Source: JABJAG01 sp038137215 (lineage in GTDB: Bacteria > Pseudomonadota > Alphaproteobacteria > UBA6615). From it: a stretch of DNA of 18,690 nt. How positions within the stretch are numbered: the first letter of the stretch is position 1; every line of letters starts with the position of its first letter. The notes under the pieces are model-generated. The model worked only from the letters and a program-made list of their open reading frames with translations. It was not told where the DNA came from and did not search any database. Positions 1-7,397 of the stretch are shown in pieces. Position numbers and translations under genes: made by a program. The stretch is from the NCBI GenBank assembly GCA_038137215.1, contig JAYQBG010000039.1, forward strand, positions 1-18,690, written 5' to 3'.

Positions 1-419
1 CAGTCATAGCCGTTCCACATGAAGTCCTTGTAGAAGACGTGGCCGAGACCGTCCCACTGGGTGCCGCACTGCAGCGGCATCATCACCAGGTCGTCCGCGC
101 CGCGGATGCCGCGATGATCGAGCACACCGGAATAGGCATCCGTGCCGGTCCGCAGCATCATGTGGATCGGGTTGAAGCGACCCATCTGCGGGTAGGGGGT
201 TTTGGCGCCCTGGGGTCCGAACTGGTCGAAGTTCAGGCCCATGGACATGACCTTGCCCTTCTTCACAAGCTTGGCAGCCTCCACCACATCGGCTTCGGTG
301 GTGTAGTTCAGCGTGCCGATTTCATCGTCATCGCCCCACTTGCCCCAGTTCTTGCACTTCTCGGCATATTCCTCGAGTAGTTCGTGGGTGACGCGCAGGT
401 CGCTATTGGGATTGGCCAT
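1..419 (-). CDS. Cyclase family metal-dependent hydrolase (PF04199 type), N-terminal part
   Basis: Partial gene: the ATG is at 419-417 and the frame stays open for 139 codons to the left edge, so the C-terminal half is missing. The N-terminal NWGKWGDDDEIGTLNYT and the MPLQCGTQWDGLGHVFY block (residues about 114-130) are typical of the 'cyclase family', which includes kynurenine formamidase and isatin hydrolase. These are metal-dependent hydrolases that open amide, lactone or ring bonds. The classical metal motif is HxGTxxDxPxH. Here it reads QCGTQWDGLGH, so Asp123 and His127 are kept but the first His is Gln117, as I recall from a large uncharacterised subgroup. An AAGGA ribosome site precedes the start. 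The gene lies 18 bases after the tetR stop on the same strand and is probably co-transcribed and controlled by that repressor. The substrate cannot be named. Confidence 0.85.
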   Translation of the reverse strand, partial: MANPNSDLRVTHELLEEYAEKCKNWGKWGDDDEIGTLNYTTEADVVEAAKLVKKGKVMSMGLNFDQFGPQGAKTPYPQMGRFNPIHMMLRTGTDAYSGVLDHRGIRGADDLVMMPLQCGTQWDGLGHVFYKDFMWNGYD

Positions 420-437
420 CGTGAATTCCTTTTTTGG

Positions 438-1163
438 CTAGGCTTGGAGTTTGTTCAGGGTTGATCGCGAACCCGGCGAAGCCGCATCGGCTGGCGCCGG
501 GTTTCGAAACATTTGGGCGAGGGTCGGTACGAGCTTCTCAAGCGCACGATCCGGGTCCGAGGGGTCGCAGGCTCCCTCGCTCAGGACGTTGATTCGGCCG
601 GGATTGGCGAGGGTGTAGATCATCGATCCCAGCAGGATGTGAAAGCGCCAATGCAAATCCTGGGGCGGTAAATCCGGCAGGGCTGCCTGCAGAGCTTCCA
701 GAAACTCGCCGGTCGATTCGTTGAAATGGCTGGCGTACAGGTCACGTGTGAGTTCGGTGTTTTCAGCCAGCAGCCGCCCGCGAAACCGGGCAAAGGCTTC
801 ACCGCCATGGCGCCCGCGCATGCCAGGTTCCAGAAACGCCCGCACGATCTGTTCGAGCAGGGGTGGCCGGCCGGGTTCCTCGCGGCAGTCCCGCAACAAG
901 GCGGCCCGTTCCTCGGCAATCCCCGTCGCGTGGCGGGCGAAGACAGCTTCCAGCAGACCGGATTTGGAGCCGAAATGATAGTTGGCTGCCGCCGAGTTTG
1001 CGCCTGCTTCGGCCGTGATGGCACGCAGGGAAACCCCGTTGCTTCCATGTTCGGAAAACAACTTCTGCGCTGCATCGAGAATACGCTGGCGGGTGGCTTC
1101 CCCGCGGGCGTCTCCGGCGATGGCAGCGTCGTCTCCGGCTTTTACAAGCGGAATGGCGCTCAC
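438..1163 (-). CDS. TetR family transcriptional regulator
   Basis: One-component repressor. Residues about 20-70 form the TetR helix-turn-helix: TRQRILDAAQKLFSEHG, then VSLRAITAEAGANSAAANYHFGSK. The C-terminal part (LHWRFHILLGSMIYTLA) resembles the ligand and dimer domain of PsrA-like TetR proteins; this is recall, not a search. The frame is open from an ATG at 1181, but that ATG has no ribosome site. A GTG at 1163-1161 has GGGAGG four bases upstream, so I prefer a 241-residue protein over 247. A near-perfect palindrome at 1215-1234 lies over the promoter, which suggests autorepression. It is followed by the cyclase gene after 18 bases and preceded by the hydrolase gene, and probably controls this catabolic cluster. 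The effector is unknown. Confidence 0.92.
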   Translation of the reverse strand: MSAIPLVKAGDDAAIAGDARGEATRQRILDAAQKLFSEHGSNGVSLRAITAEAGANSAAANYHFGSKSGLLEAVFARHATGIAEERAALLRDCREEPGRPPLLEQIVRAFLEPGMRGRHGGEAFARFRGRLLAENTELTRDLYASHFNESTGEFLEALQAALPDLPPQDLHWRFHILLGSMIYTLANPGRINVLSEGACDPSDPDRALEKLVPTLAQMFRNPAPADAASPGSRSTLNKLQA

Positions 1164-1210
1164 TGTTCCTCCCAAAGGCATCCGTTGGCCGGATGCTCTC
1201 TATGGGAAGG

Positions 1211-1239
1211 ATATTCAATCAAGCGTTTGATTGAGTCAA
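1211..1239 (-). promoter_or_regulatory. Probable promoter of the tetR-cyclase unit
   Basis: Reading the minus strand, TTGACT (1239-1234) is a good -35 box, and an A/T-rich GAATAT/TATCCT stretch 17-20 bases downstream can serve as the -10. The -35 shares its last base with the palindrome at 1215-1234, so a bound repressor would fill the spacer. The -10 is the weak part of this call. Confidence 0.5.
1215..1234. promoter_or_regulatory. Probable TetR operator (inverted repeat)
   Basis: Twenty-base palindrome with perfect 8-base arms TCAATCAA and TTGATTGA around a CG-centred core; only the two bases flanking the central CG break symmetry. It ends 51 bases upstream of the preferred GTG start of the TetR gene and overlaps the likely promoter spacer. 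Size and symmetry fit a TetR dimer site. That the local regulator binds it is inferred from position. Confidence 0.8.
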
Positions 1240-1264
1240 ATGAGGATCACCTGAGCGGTGGATA

Positions 1265-2452
1265 TCAGCCCTTGTAACCACCCAGAACGTCGGCCGCCCA
1301 GTCCGCCATATATTCGGCGCCCAGTGCGCTGTGATCGACCTGGCAGTGCTCGATTCCGCCGTCATTTGCGGTGAACACCTTCAGATCGGTACGCGGGCTC
1401 TTCACCGCCTCGCGGATCGTTTTCAAAGCCATCTCGAGCGGAATCTGCCGGTCTCCCTCACCGTGCACCACCAGCAGGGGGCATTCGATATTGGGAACCG
1501 CCTCTTCCAGGTTCATCCGGTCCACAACCTCTAGGATTTCCTCGGCGGAGTTGGTGCCGAAGACCCAGTTCATGTGCTCTTCCCAATGGGAGACCGACAG
1601 CTTGGTTCCGGTGCCGTCGAGCCGCCCGCGGGTGATCTTGCCGTAGTCGTTGATCGCGCCCCAGGCGATGGCGCATTTCAGGCGATGCTCGAACCCGGCT
1701 GCACGAGGCACGTAGTATCCGCCCAGGCTGATCCCCGCCATGCCGATCCGGTTGGCATCCACATCGTCACGGGTTTCCAGATAGTCCATTGCCGCCCCGG
1801 CCGGAATTTCGGTTTCCGGGAACAGCTTCAGCCCTCGCAGGCGTAGCGCCTCGCCGACGCCCGGGTGGTCGATTAGCAGGGTGGAAATGCCCCGCGCGGC
1901 ATAGGCGCGGGCGGTGCCGGCCAGATAGAGATACTCCTTCATCACATCCAGACCATCGAAATGGATGATGCAGGGCGGCGGTCCGTCGGGGGTCACCGCG
2001 TCCGGGTTTGCCGGATAGAACAGCGCGGGCAGGGTCGTGTCCGTACCCTCGTGTTTGTAGGGAACCTCGACCCATTCCACGGGTCCGTTCTCGCGCTCCA
2101 CACCCTTGCGAAACATGTCCAGCATGCGCTTGTAGGTTTCGATCCGGATCGGGGCCTCGGACTTACACATGCGTTCTGCGGTCATGTAGTACACAGCCGC
2201 CCGTTTGTACTTGGCGCTGGCGCTGATCCGGCGGCCGGCGGCATCGTCTTCGTCTGCCAGACGTTCGCTGCGCTCGCCCAACATCATCCAGCGGGCGTGC
2301 CAGGCATCGTTGGCGTCATCGTCATTCGCCCCGGCAACAGGCTTGAGCGGCTCGAGAGCTTCGTGAACTTCCGACAGCACCGCGCCGGCATTGATCGCCA
2401 TGACAGCGGCCATCGACCAGGGATAGTTGTCGGGGAAATATTCAAACATCAT
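1265..2452 (-). CDS. Alpha/beta hydrolase, 2,6-dihydroxypseudooxynicotine hydrolase/FrsA-like
   Basis: Serine hydrolase of 395 residues with a long helical N-terminal cap (about 1-125) and a C-terminal alpha/beta-hydrolase fold. The nucleophile elbow is AGISLGGYY with Ser242. The acid is probably Asp334 in HGEGD, and the base is His369 in GGIEH (His374 is an alternative). HFDGLD (165-170) is the likely oxyanion strand. The layout matches the family that contains 2,6-dihydroxypseudooxynicotine hydrolase, which cleaves C-C bonds in ketone substrates; some members act as esterases. The first ATG is chosen because AAGGAG lies nine bases upstream. It lies between the tartrate-dehydratase-like gene and tetR on the same strand. 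A relative is encoded at 16504-17574. Cytoplasmic, with no signal peptide. The substrate is unknown. Confidence 0.87.
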   Translation of the reverse strand: MMFEYFPDNYPWSMAAVMAINAGAVLSEVHEALEPLKPVAGANDDDANDAWHARWMMLGERSERLADEDDAAGRRISASAKYKRAAVYYMTAERMCKSEAPIRIETYKRMLDMFRKGVERENGPVEWVEVPYKHEGTDTTLPALFYPANPDAVTPDGPPPCIIHFDGLDVMKEYLYLAGTARAYAARGISTLLIDHPGVGEALRLRGLKLFPETEIPAGAAMDYLETRDDVDANRIGMAGISLGGYYVPRAAGFEHRLKCAIAWGAINDYGKITRGRLDGTGTKLSVSHWEEHMNWVFGTNSAEEILEVVDRMNLEEAVPNIECPLLVVHGEGDRQIPLEMALKTIREAVKSPRTDLKVFTANDGGIEHCQVDHSALGAEYMADWAADVLGGYKG

Positions 2453-2524
2453 GGCTGTGGTCTCCTTCTGGCGGGGCTTTTGCCCCTTGTTTTAGGATGT
2501 GTTTTCGTATGCGGCGTTTAGGCG

Positions 2525-3700
2525 TTATCCGTCCGAAAGCTCTTTCATCACCTTGTACAGATCGGCCTGGGCCTCGAAGCCGATCCCGGGGCGCTCTTCA
2601 TCCAGCGTGAGATATCCGTCGATCACTTCGGCATCGTCGGCGAAATCGGAGAACATGCCGAAGGTGTTGGGATAGGATTCGCAGAGCAGCATGCCGAGCC
2701 CGGCGGCGATGTGCAGCGACATCTGGTTGCCGCCATGGGGCATCAGGCCGTTGGCGCTCCAGCCGTGTTTTTTCAGCATCTCGATCGTGCGCGAGACCGC
2801 GACCACGCCGTAGCTCTGTGGCGGATCGGATTGCAGCACATCGTGATCGGTGCGCATGCCGCCGAACCGGACCAGGTTTTCCACGTCCTGGGTCGAAAAT
2901 AGATTTTCCCCGGTCGCCAGCGGCGGTTCGTAGATCGCCGCCAGTTCGGCCAGCAGGGCATAGTCGAGCGGGTCGGTCGGTTCCTCGAACCAGCGCAGCT
3001 TGTAAGGGGCGAGCGCCTTCGCATATTCGAACGCGGCTTCACGCGTCAGGCCGCAATTGGCGTCCACGGCAAGGTTCCAGCCATCGTCGCCGACCAGTTT
3101 GAGCACGGCTTCGAGGCGTTCCATGTCTTCGGCAACACTCGCACCGCCGACCTTCATCTTCAGCTGGGTATAGCCCATGTCGAGATAACCCTGCATTTCG
3201 TCGCAGAGTTCGGGAACACCCTTGCCCGGTGCGTACCAGCCGCCGCCGACATAGACGAACATCTTCGGCTTGGCCCCGCCGGGGTTAAGGCGGGCCTCGA
3301 TGGAACGGAAGAGCGGCTTTTCCTCGATCTTCGCAATGGCATCCCAGACCGCGAATTCGATGGTGCCGATGCCCACCGACCGGTCCGAGTGCCCGCCCGG
3401 CTTTTCGCCCTGCATCATGGCGGCGAGGATTTTCTCGGGGTCGAGATTGTTGCGTTCCTCGTCGATCAGGCTATCGGGATCGGAATCGAGAATGCGCGGA
3501 ATGAAACGTGCCCGCATCTGCGCACCGCAGGCATATCGACCCGTGGAATTGAAGGCATAGCCGACGACAGGCTTTCCGTCGCGAACAACGTCGGTGATAA
3601 CGGCGACCACGGATGTGGTCATCTGGCTGAAATCGAACACCGCATTGCGCAGGCTCAGATTCAGGGGGATCGCGAACTCGCGGATATCGGTAATGCGCAT
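2525..3700 (-). CDS. Enolase-superfamily dehydratase, D(-)-tartrate dehydratase-like
   Basis: Mandelate racemase/muconate-lactonizing (enolase superfamily) protein of 391 residues. From memory it resembles Bradyrhizobium D(-)-tartrate dehydratase along its whole length, for example MTTSVVAVITDVVRDGK, GEKPGGHSDRSVG and GNQMSLHIAAGLG. Expected catalytic parts are present: KMK (181-183) with a base lysine, Mg ligands Asp213, Glu239 and Glu265, and His322 in MPHGG as acid. These positions nearly equal those I recall for the tartrate enzyme. The reaction would remove water from an alpha-hydroxy acid; D(-)-tartrate would give oxaloacetate. It is followed by the hydrolase gene (72-base gap) and preceded by the CoA ligase gene (46-base gap). 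The ligase next door is unusual for tartrate breakdown, so another hydroxy acid is possible. Confidence 0.88.
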   Translation of the reverse strand: MRITDIREFAIPLNLSLRNAVFDFSQMTTSVVAVITDVVRDGKPVVGYAFNSTGRYACGAQMRARFIPRILDSDPDSLIDEERNNLDPEKILAAMMQGEKPGGHSDRSVGIGTIEFAVWDAIAKIEEKPLFRSIEARLNPGGAKPKMFVYVGGGWYAPGKGVPELCDEMQGYLDMGYTQLKMKVGGASVAEDMERLEAVLKLVGDDGWNLAVDANCGLTREAAFEYAKALAPYKLRWFEEPTDPLDYALLAELAAIYEPPLATGENLFSTQDVENLVRFGGMRTDHDVLQSDPPQSYGVVAVSRTIEMLKKHGWSANGLMPHGGNQMSLHIAAGLGMLLCESYPNTFGMFSDFADDAEVIDGYLTLDEERPGIGFEAQADLYKVMKELSDG

Positions 3701-3746
3701 GATGAGCGACTCTTACGATGGGCGGGCGGTGCAGGCCAAGGGCCGA

Positions 3747-5264
3747 TCAGTCTCGTGACGGGGAAAACTTCGCTTTCACCTCGCGCCGCAGCACCTTGCC
3801 GACGGCGCTGCGGGGCAGGTCGTCCAGAAGATGAACGGTCTTGGGCGCCTTGACCGAACCGAGTTCGGCCTTGGCGTGGGCGATGATGTCGTCCGGTGAG
3901 GCCGATGCACCGTCGCGCAGCTGGACGGCAGCCTCGACCCGTTCGCCCCAGTGGTCGTCCTCGGCCCCAAAGACCACACACTCATAGACATCCGGGTGCT
4001 TGACCAGAGCGCCTTCCACATCACCAGGATAGACGTTGAACCCGCCGGAGATAATGACGTCGCGCAACCGATCTTTCAGGAACAGGTATCCGCGCTCATC
4101 GATCAATCCGCCATCGCCGGTGTGCAGCCAGCCATCCTTGAAGGTCTCTTCGGTGGCCTTCGGGTTCTTGTAGTAACCGGTCATGGTCAGGCCGCCGCGG
4201 ACCACCACTTCACCTGTCTCGCCCGGCGGCAGGATATTGCCCTCCGGGTCCATGATTTCGACCCGCATCAGGGGCGTCGAACGCCCGACCGAGCCGATAT
4301 TCTCGTCCATCTCCAGTTCGGCCGCCGTCATGGTGGTGCAGACCGAGGAGGCTTCGGTCTGGCCATAGAGAGTTTCGAGCGCGTGGGGGAAGACCTGCTG
4401 GGCTTCCCGCACCTTTTCCGGCGGCATGGGCGCGGCGCCGTAGATCAGATGCCGGAGTTTCGGAAATTTGCGGGCCGCCATGTCCGGCTCGGCCATGGTC
4501 TTGTAGATCATGGTGGGCGGCATGAAGATGGTGCTGGCATCGCGTTTTTCGAAGGCGTGCAGAATTCGGTCCGTGTCCGGTGCGGGCAGAACGATGTTGC
4601 GTCCGCCCATCGCAAAGAGCGGCAGCATGAGGATGAAGGCGGCATGGCTGACCGGCGCGGCGGCCACCTGAATATCGTCGGCGTTCAGGCGGAACACCGA
4701 CAGCACGGTTCCGATCAGCGTGGTCCCGGTCCGGCAGGGCTGCATGACCGCCTTGGGCAGCCCGGTCGAGCCGCCGGTGAACTTGATGGCCTGCAGATCG
4801 GTGTTGGGGTCGAGCAGATGCCGCACCGGCGTCTTGCCGCGGAAATCGTCGATCAGGCCATCCACGCTGTCACCGGCAGTGGTACGCCCGTCCGGGCCGG
4901 CGACGATCAGCGGCGTGTCGCCAATGTCGAAGGCATCGCGTGCAGCATCGTCGGCAATCATCAGATCGGGTTCGACCAGATCCATTAAAGCGGTGTTCTC
5001 GGCCTTGCCGCTGCGCGGGTTGACCGCCACCCAGATATGTCCGGCCAGTTGGGTCGCGAGAATGGCGATCACATGCTGCAGGTTGTTGAACCCGCAGGCG
5101 CCGATCTTGGCCTGGGGCGTGGGCAACCGGGTCTGCAGGGCGGCGGCCAGGGCCTCGACCCGGGCGACCAGCTCGCGATAGGTCAGCTGCGTGGTATCGT
5201 CTTCCAGCGCGATTCCGTCCGGGTTGATCTGGCGGCCGCGATAAAGACTGTCGATAGGAAGCAT
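3747..5264 (-). CDS. Class I adenylate-forming enzyme: acyl-CoA synthetase/ligase
   Basis: AMP-binding enzyme of 505 residues, a usual length. It activates a carboxylic acid as acyl-AMP and transfers it to CoA. Visible motifs in order are the phosphate loop TGGSTGLPK (163-171), YGQTE (300-304), GWLHTGD (378-384), the hinge KDRLRDVIISGGFNVYP (397-413) and the catalytic lysine near the C-terminus in PRSAVGK (Lys490). All key residues are intact. It is the first gene of the minus-strand run leading to the dehydratase, hydrolase, tetR and cyclase genes. Its leader holds a 21-base direct repeat (5273-5318). No strong Shine-Dalgarno is visible, only a weak CGAGA. Sequence alone does not separate aliphatic from aromatic acid substrates. 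Confidence 0.92.
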   Translation of the reverse strand: MLPIDSLYRGRQINPDGIALEDDTTQLTYRELVARVEALAAALQTRLPTPQAKIGACGFNNLQHVIAILATQLAGHIWVAVNPRSGKAENTALMDLVEPDLMIADDAARDAFDIGDTPLIVAGPDGRTTAGDSVDGLIDDFRGKTPVRHLLDPNTDLQAIKFTGGSTGLPKAVMQPCRTGTTLIGTVLSVFRLNADDIQVAAAPVSHAAFILMLPLFAMGGRNIVLPAPDTDRILHAFEKRDASTIFMPPTMIYKTMAEPDMAARKFPKLRHLIYGAAPMPPEKVREAQQVFPHALETLYGQTEASSVCTTMTAAELEMDENIGSVGRSTPLMRVEIMDPEGNILPPGETGEVVVRGGLTMTGYYKNPKATEETFKDGWLHTGDGGLIDERGYLFLKDRLRDVIISGGFNVYPGDVEGALVKHPDVYECVVFGAEDDHWGERVEAAVQLRDGASASPDDIIAHAKAELGSVKAPKTVHLLDDLPRSAVGKVLRREVKAKFSPSRD

Positions 5265-5272
5265 GGCGGTGT

Positions 5273-5318
5273 CTCGGCTGGGTCTTGATGGAGGTGCCTC
5301 GGCTGGGTCTTGATGGAG
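5273..5318. repeat. Two-copy 21-base direct repeat
   Basis: A 21-base unit beginning CTCGGCTGGGTC and ending TTGATGGAG occurs identically at 5273-5293 and 5298-5318 (period 25). It lies between the divergent CoA-ligase and RidA-like genes, inside the ligase leader. It may be a recent slippage duplication or a paired regulator site. Confidence 0.9.
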
Positions 5319-5430
5319 TCGGAGGAAAAATCATGCGCGGGTCTATGCTTCGCGTAACATGAAAACTAACTTAGAGACAAAGCGATGCACGGTGCGGAAC
5401 CGCGCGGTCTCACATTCTGGGAGAATACTG

Positions 5431-5856
5431 ATGGCGAAGAAAATCGAACATTGTCACTGGCCTGACGCACCGGACATCTGGATGCCCTATGCGCCGGCGA
5501 TCAAGGTGACCGGCGGTACCACAGTCTATCTGGCCGGTGTCACAGCCGCGCCGGTCTATCATAGCCATCCGCATGTGCCCGAGGAGTTCGCGGATATGCC
5601 CGACGATATGGACGGCCAGGCGCGCGCGGTTCTGGAGAACATGAAGAAGGGTCTCGATGCCGTTGGCGCAACCTTCGAGGACATCGTCGTTGCCGACCGG
5701 TTCCTGACCGATATGGAAGACCAGGATGTCCTGAACAGGGTTTGGGCCGAGTACTTCGGCGACAACAAGCCGGCAACGACAACGGTGCAGATCGTCCGCC
5801 TTGCGACCGATCCGCGCTGTATCCTGGAAGTCAATGCGACGGCGGTGATCGACTAG
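5431..5856 (+). CDS. RidA/YjgF/UK114 family protein, lacking the catalytic arginine
   Basis: Small cytoplasmic protein of 141 residues with the RidA (chorismate mutase-like trimer) fold. The core runs from VYLAGVTAAP (32-41) through RAVLENMKKGLDAVGATFEDIVVADRFLTDM (65-95) to TTVQIVRLATDPRCILEVNATAV. Canonical RidA deaminates reactive enamines/imines and needs an Arg in a PARS-like motif. Here that place reads PATTT, with Thr116, so classical imine deaminase activity is unlikely. The frame is open from 5359, but the ATG at 5431 is preferred: GGGAG lies eight bases upstream and the family N-terminus fits. It is divergent from the CoA-ligase gene and convergent with the MFS gene; both stop codons share the bases CTAG (5853-5856). 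A role in the catabolic pathway is inferred from position. Confidence 0.87.
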   Translation: MAKKIEHCHWPDAPDIWMPYAPAIKVTGGTTVYLAGVTAAPVYHSHPHVPEEFADMPDDMDGQARAVLENMKKGLDAVGATFEDIVVADRFLTDMEDQDVLNRVWAEYFGDNKPATTTVQIVRLATDPRCILEVNATAVID

Positions 5857-7181
5857 CCCTGCGGTGTCCTGTCCGGTGCCGGGTCCCGGTACCGCATGAT
5901 CAGGTCGTCGGGGTCGAGGCTGTCCACCTTGCGCAGTTGCGGGAACAGCCAGGCGAAGGTGACGGCGACGGTCACGGTTGCGGCCCCGCCGACCACCACG
6001 GCCGGAACGGTGCCCCACCAGTGCGCGGTGACGCCCGATTCGAACTCGCCCAGCTCGTTGGACGCGCCGATGAACACCGCGGTGACGGCGCTGACCCGGC
6101 CGCGCATTTCGTCGGGCGTGATGATCTGCACCAGGTTCTGACGGACAAAGACGCTGACGGAATCGGCCAGGCCCATCACCACCAGGGCGAAGAGTGAGAG
6201 CCAGAAGATCTCCGACACACCGAAGACGATCACCCCGACACCGAAGGTGCCCACGGCGAACAGAAGCTTCAGGCCCGCATGACGACGCACGGGCATCTGG
6301 GTCATGTAGAGCGCGCCGATGAAGCCGCCGGCGGTGAAGGCCGAGCGCAGAATGCCAAACCCGTCCGCCCCGACATTCAGGATGTCCGTTGCATAGACGG
6401 GCAACAGCGCGATGGCGCCGCCGAACAGCACGGCGAACATGTCGAGGCCGATGGCGCCGAAGATCACCTGTCGCGAGGCGATGAACTTGAAGCCGGCGAG
6501 AATGTTGCCGATGGTGATCGGCGCGGCGCTGACCACCTGCACGGGCTTGCGCACCAGTGCGGCGAGCAACGTGGCCAGCAGGAAGATTGCCACCGCGAGG
6601 ACATAGACAAAGAACTCGTCTTCACCCCGGGTGGCCCCGAAGGCGATCAGCAGGCCTGCCACGGTCGGACCGATGATCCGCGCCATCTGAAAACCGGAAG
6701 AAGACCAGGCGATGGCGTTTGCGAGGTCATGGCTTGGCACCAGGTTGGGCACAATGGCCATCTGGGCCGGCGCCTGAAATGCGCGCGCCACACCGAACAT
6801 CACCAGAATGGCCAGAATGATCGGGAAGTCGATTCGCCCCGACCATGTGCCCCAGAGCAGGGCGGCGGCACAAATCGTCTGCAATCCGACACAGCCCAGG
6901 ATGATCCGCATCCGCGGCAGGCGGTCCGCCGCGACGCCCGAGACGAGAAACAGCATCGCGAAGGGCGCGAACTGCGCCAGTCCGATCAGGCCTAGATTGA
7001 GTTCGCTGGCGGTCAGTCGATAGACCTGCCATCCGACTGTGGTGACCAGCATCTCGGTGGCCAGAATGCCGGAGACGCGCGTTGCCCAGAAATAACGAAA
7101 ATCCCGATGCCGGAACGCCCGCATACCCGTCAGCGCGCTGCGGGGCGCCGGGTCGGTGTCGGGGGACTGGGGAACGGACAT
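5853..7181 (-). CDS. MFS transporter, EntS-like (DHA3/MFS_3 type)
   Basis: Integral inner-membrane protein of about 442 residues with roughly 11-12 hydrophobic segments. Motif A after the second helix reads GVAADRLPRMR, and the TPDEMRGRVSAVTAVFIGASNELGEFESG block in the second half is typical of the enterobactin-exporter-like branch. Proton-driven efflux is likely; the cargo is unknown but may be a pathway substrate or intermediate. The frame is open to 7247, but that extension runs into tRNA-Thr. The ATG at 7181-7179 with AGGA just upstream gives the natural N-terminus MSVPQSPDTD. Only 21 bases separate it from the tRNA-Thr CCA end, so it may be co-transcribed with the tRNA. Confidence 0.9.
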   Translation of the reverse strand: MSVPQSPDTDPAPRSALTGMRAFRHRDFRYFWATRVSGILATEMLVTTVGWQVYRLTASELNLGLIGLAQFAPFAMLFLVSGVAADRLPRMRIILGCVGLQTICAAALLWGTWSGRIDFPIILAILVMFGVARAFQAPAQMAIVPNLVPSHDLANAIAWSSSGFQMARIIGPTVAGLLIAFGATRGEDEFFVYVLAVAIFLLATLLAALVRKPVQVVSAAPITIGNILAGFKFIASRQVIFGAIGLDMFAVLFGGAIALLPVYATDILNVGADGFGILRSAFTAGGFIGALYMTQMPVRRHAGLKLLFAVGTFGVGVIVFGVSEIFWLSLFALVVMGLADSVSVFVRQNLVQIITPDEMRGRVSAVTAVFIGASNELGEFESGVTAHWWGTVPAVVVGGAATVTVAVTFAWLFPQLRKVDSLDPDDLIMRYRDPAPDRTPQG

Positions 7182-7202
7182 AACGTCCTGTCGGGAAAGA
7201 GA

Positions 7203-7277
7203 TGGTGCCGCCGGAGTGAATTGAACACTCGACCTCACCATTACCAATGGTGCGCTCTACCCCTGAGCTACGGCGGC
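7203..7277 (-). tRNA. tRNA-Thr (GGT anticodon), CCA encoded
   Basis: On the minus strand the cloverleaf folds fully: acceptor GCCGCCG/CGGCGGC with discriminator A, D-arm GCTC/GAGC, anticodon stem CACCA/TGGTG with loop TTGGTAA (anticodon GGT), and T-arm GAGTG/CACTC with loop TTCAATT. The encoded CCA is at 7205-7203. The 5' end is at 7277. Confidence 0.97.
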
Positions 7278-7298
7278 ACTATGTTCGAAAACGCGCGG

Positions 7299-7327
7299 GT
7301 TATGCCACGTGTCTTCGAGCGCGGCAA
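7299..7327 (-). promoter_or_regulatory. Probable sigma-70 promoter of tRNA-Thr
   Basis: On the minus strand, TTGCCG (7327-7322) and CATAAC (7304-7299) are separated by exactly 17 bases. Transcription would start about 15 bases before the tRNA 5' end at 7277. The same bases lie upstream of the revised TerB start, which supports that later start. Confidence 0.55.
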
Positions 7328-7397
7328 GGACTGGTGTTGGCCTGTGTCCAGCCACGTGCAAATATCCGGCGATTGCGTGGTCGAGGAGTTTTATCCG

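Noticed and set aside
1960..2521. Long plus-strand frame opposite the hydrolase and dehydratase region
   Set aside because: GC-rich antisense shadow; the composition (many Arg/His/Gly) is unlike a protein, and the minus strand holds clear genes.
5394..5408. Palindrome ACCGCGCGGT and GCGG/CCGC hairpin before the first RidA-like gene
   Set aside because: Short GC-only symmetry is common at this base composition; no promoter or regulator links to it.
7182..7247. N-terminal extension of the MFS frame
   Set aside because: It translates part of tRNA-Thr; the ATG at 7181 has a ribosome site and a normal N-terminus.
7203..7277. tRNA genes as integration sites of a genomic island
   Set aside because: No integrase gene and no repeated tRNA 3' end fragment were seen near either tRNA in this window.
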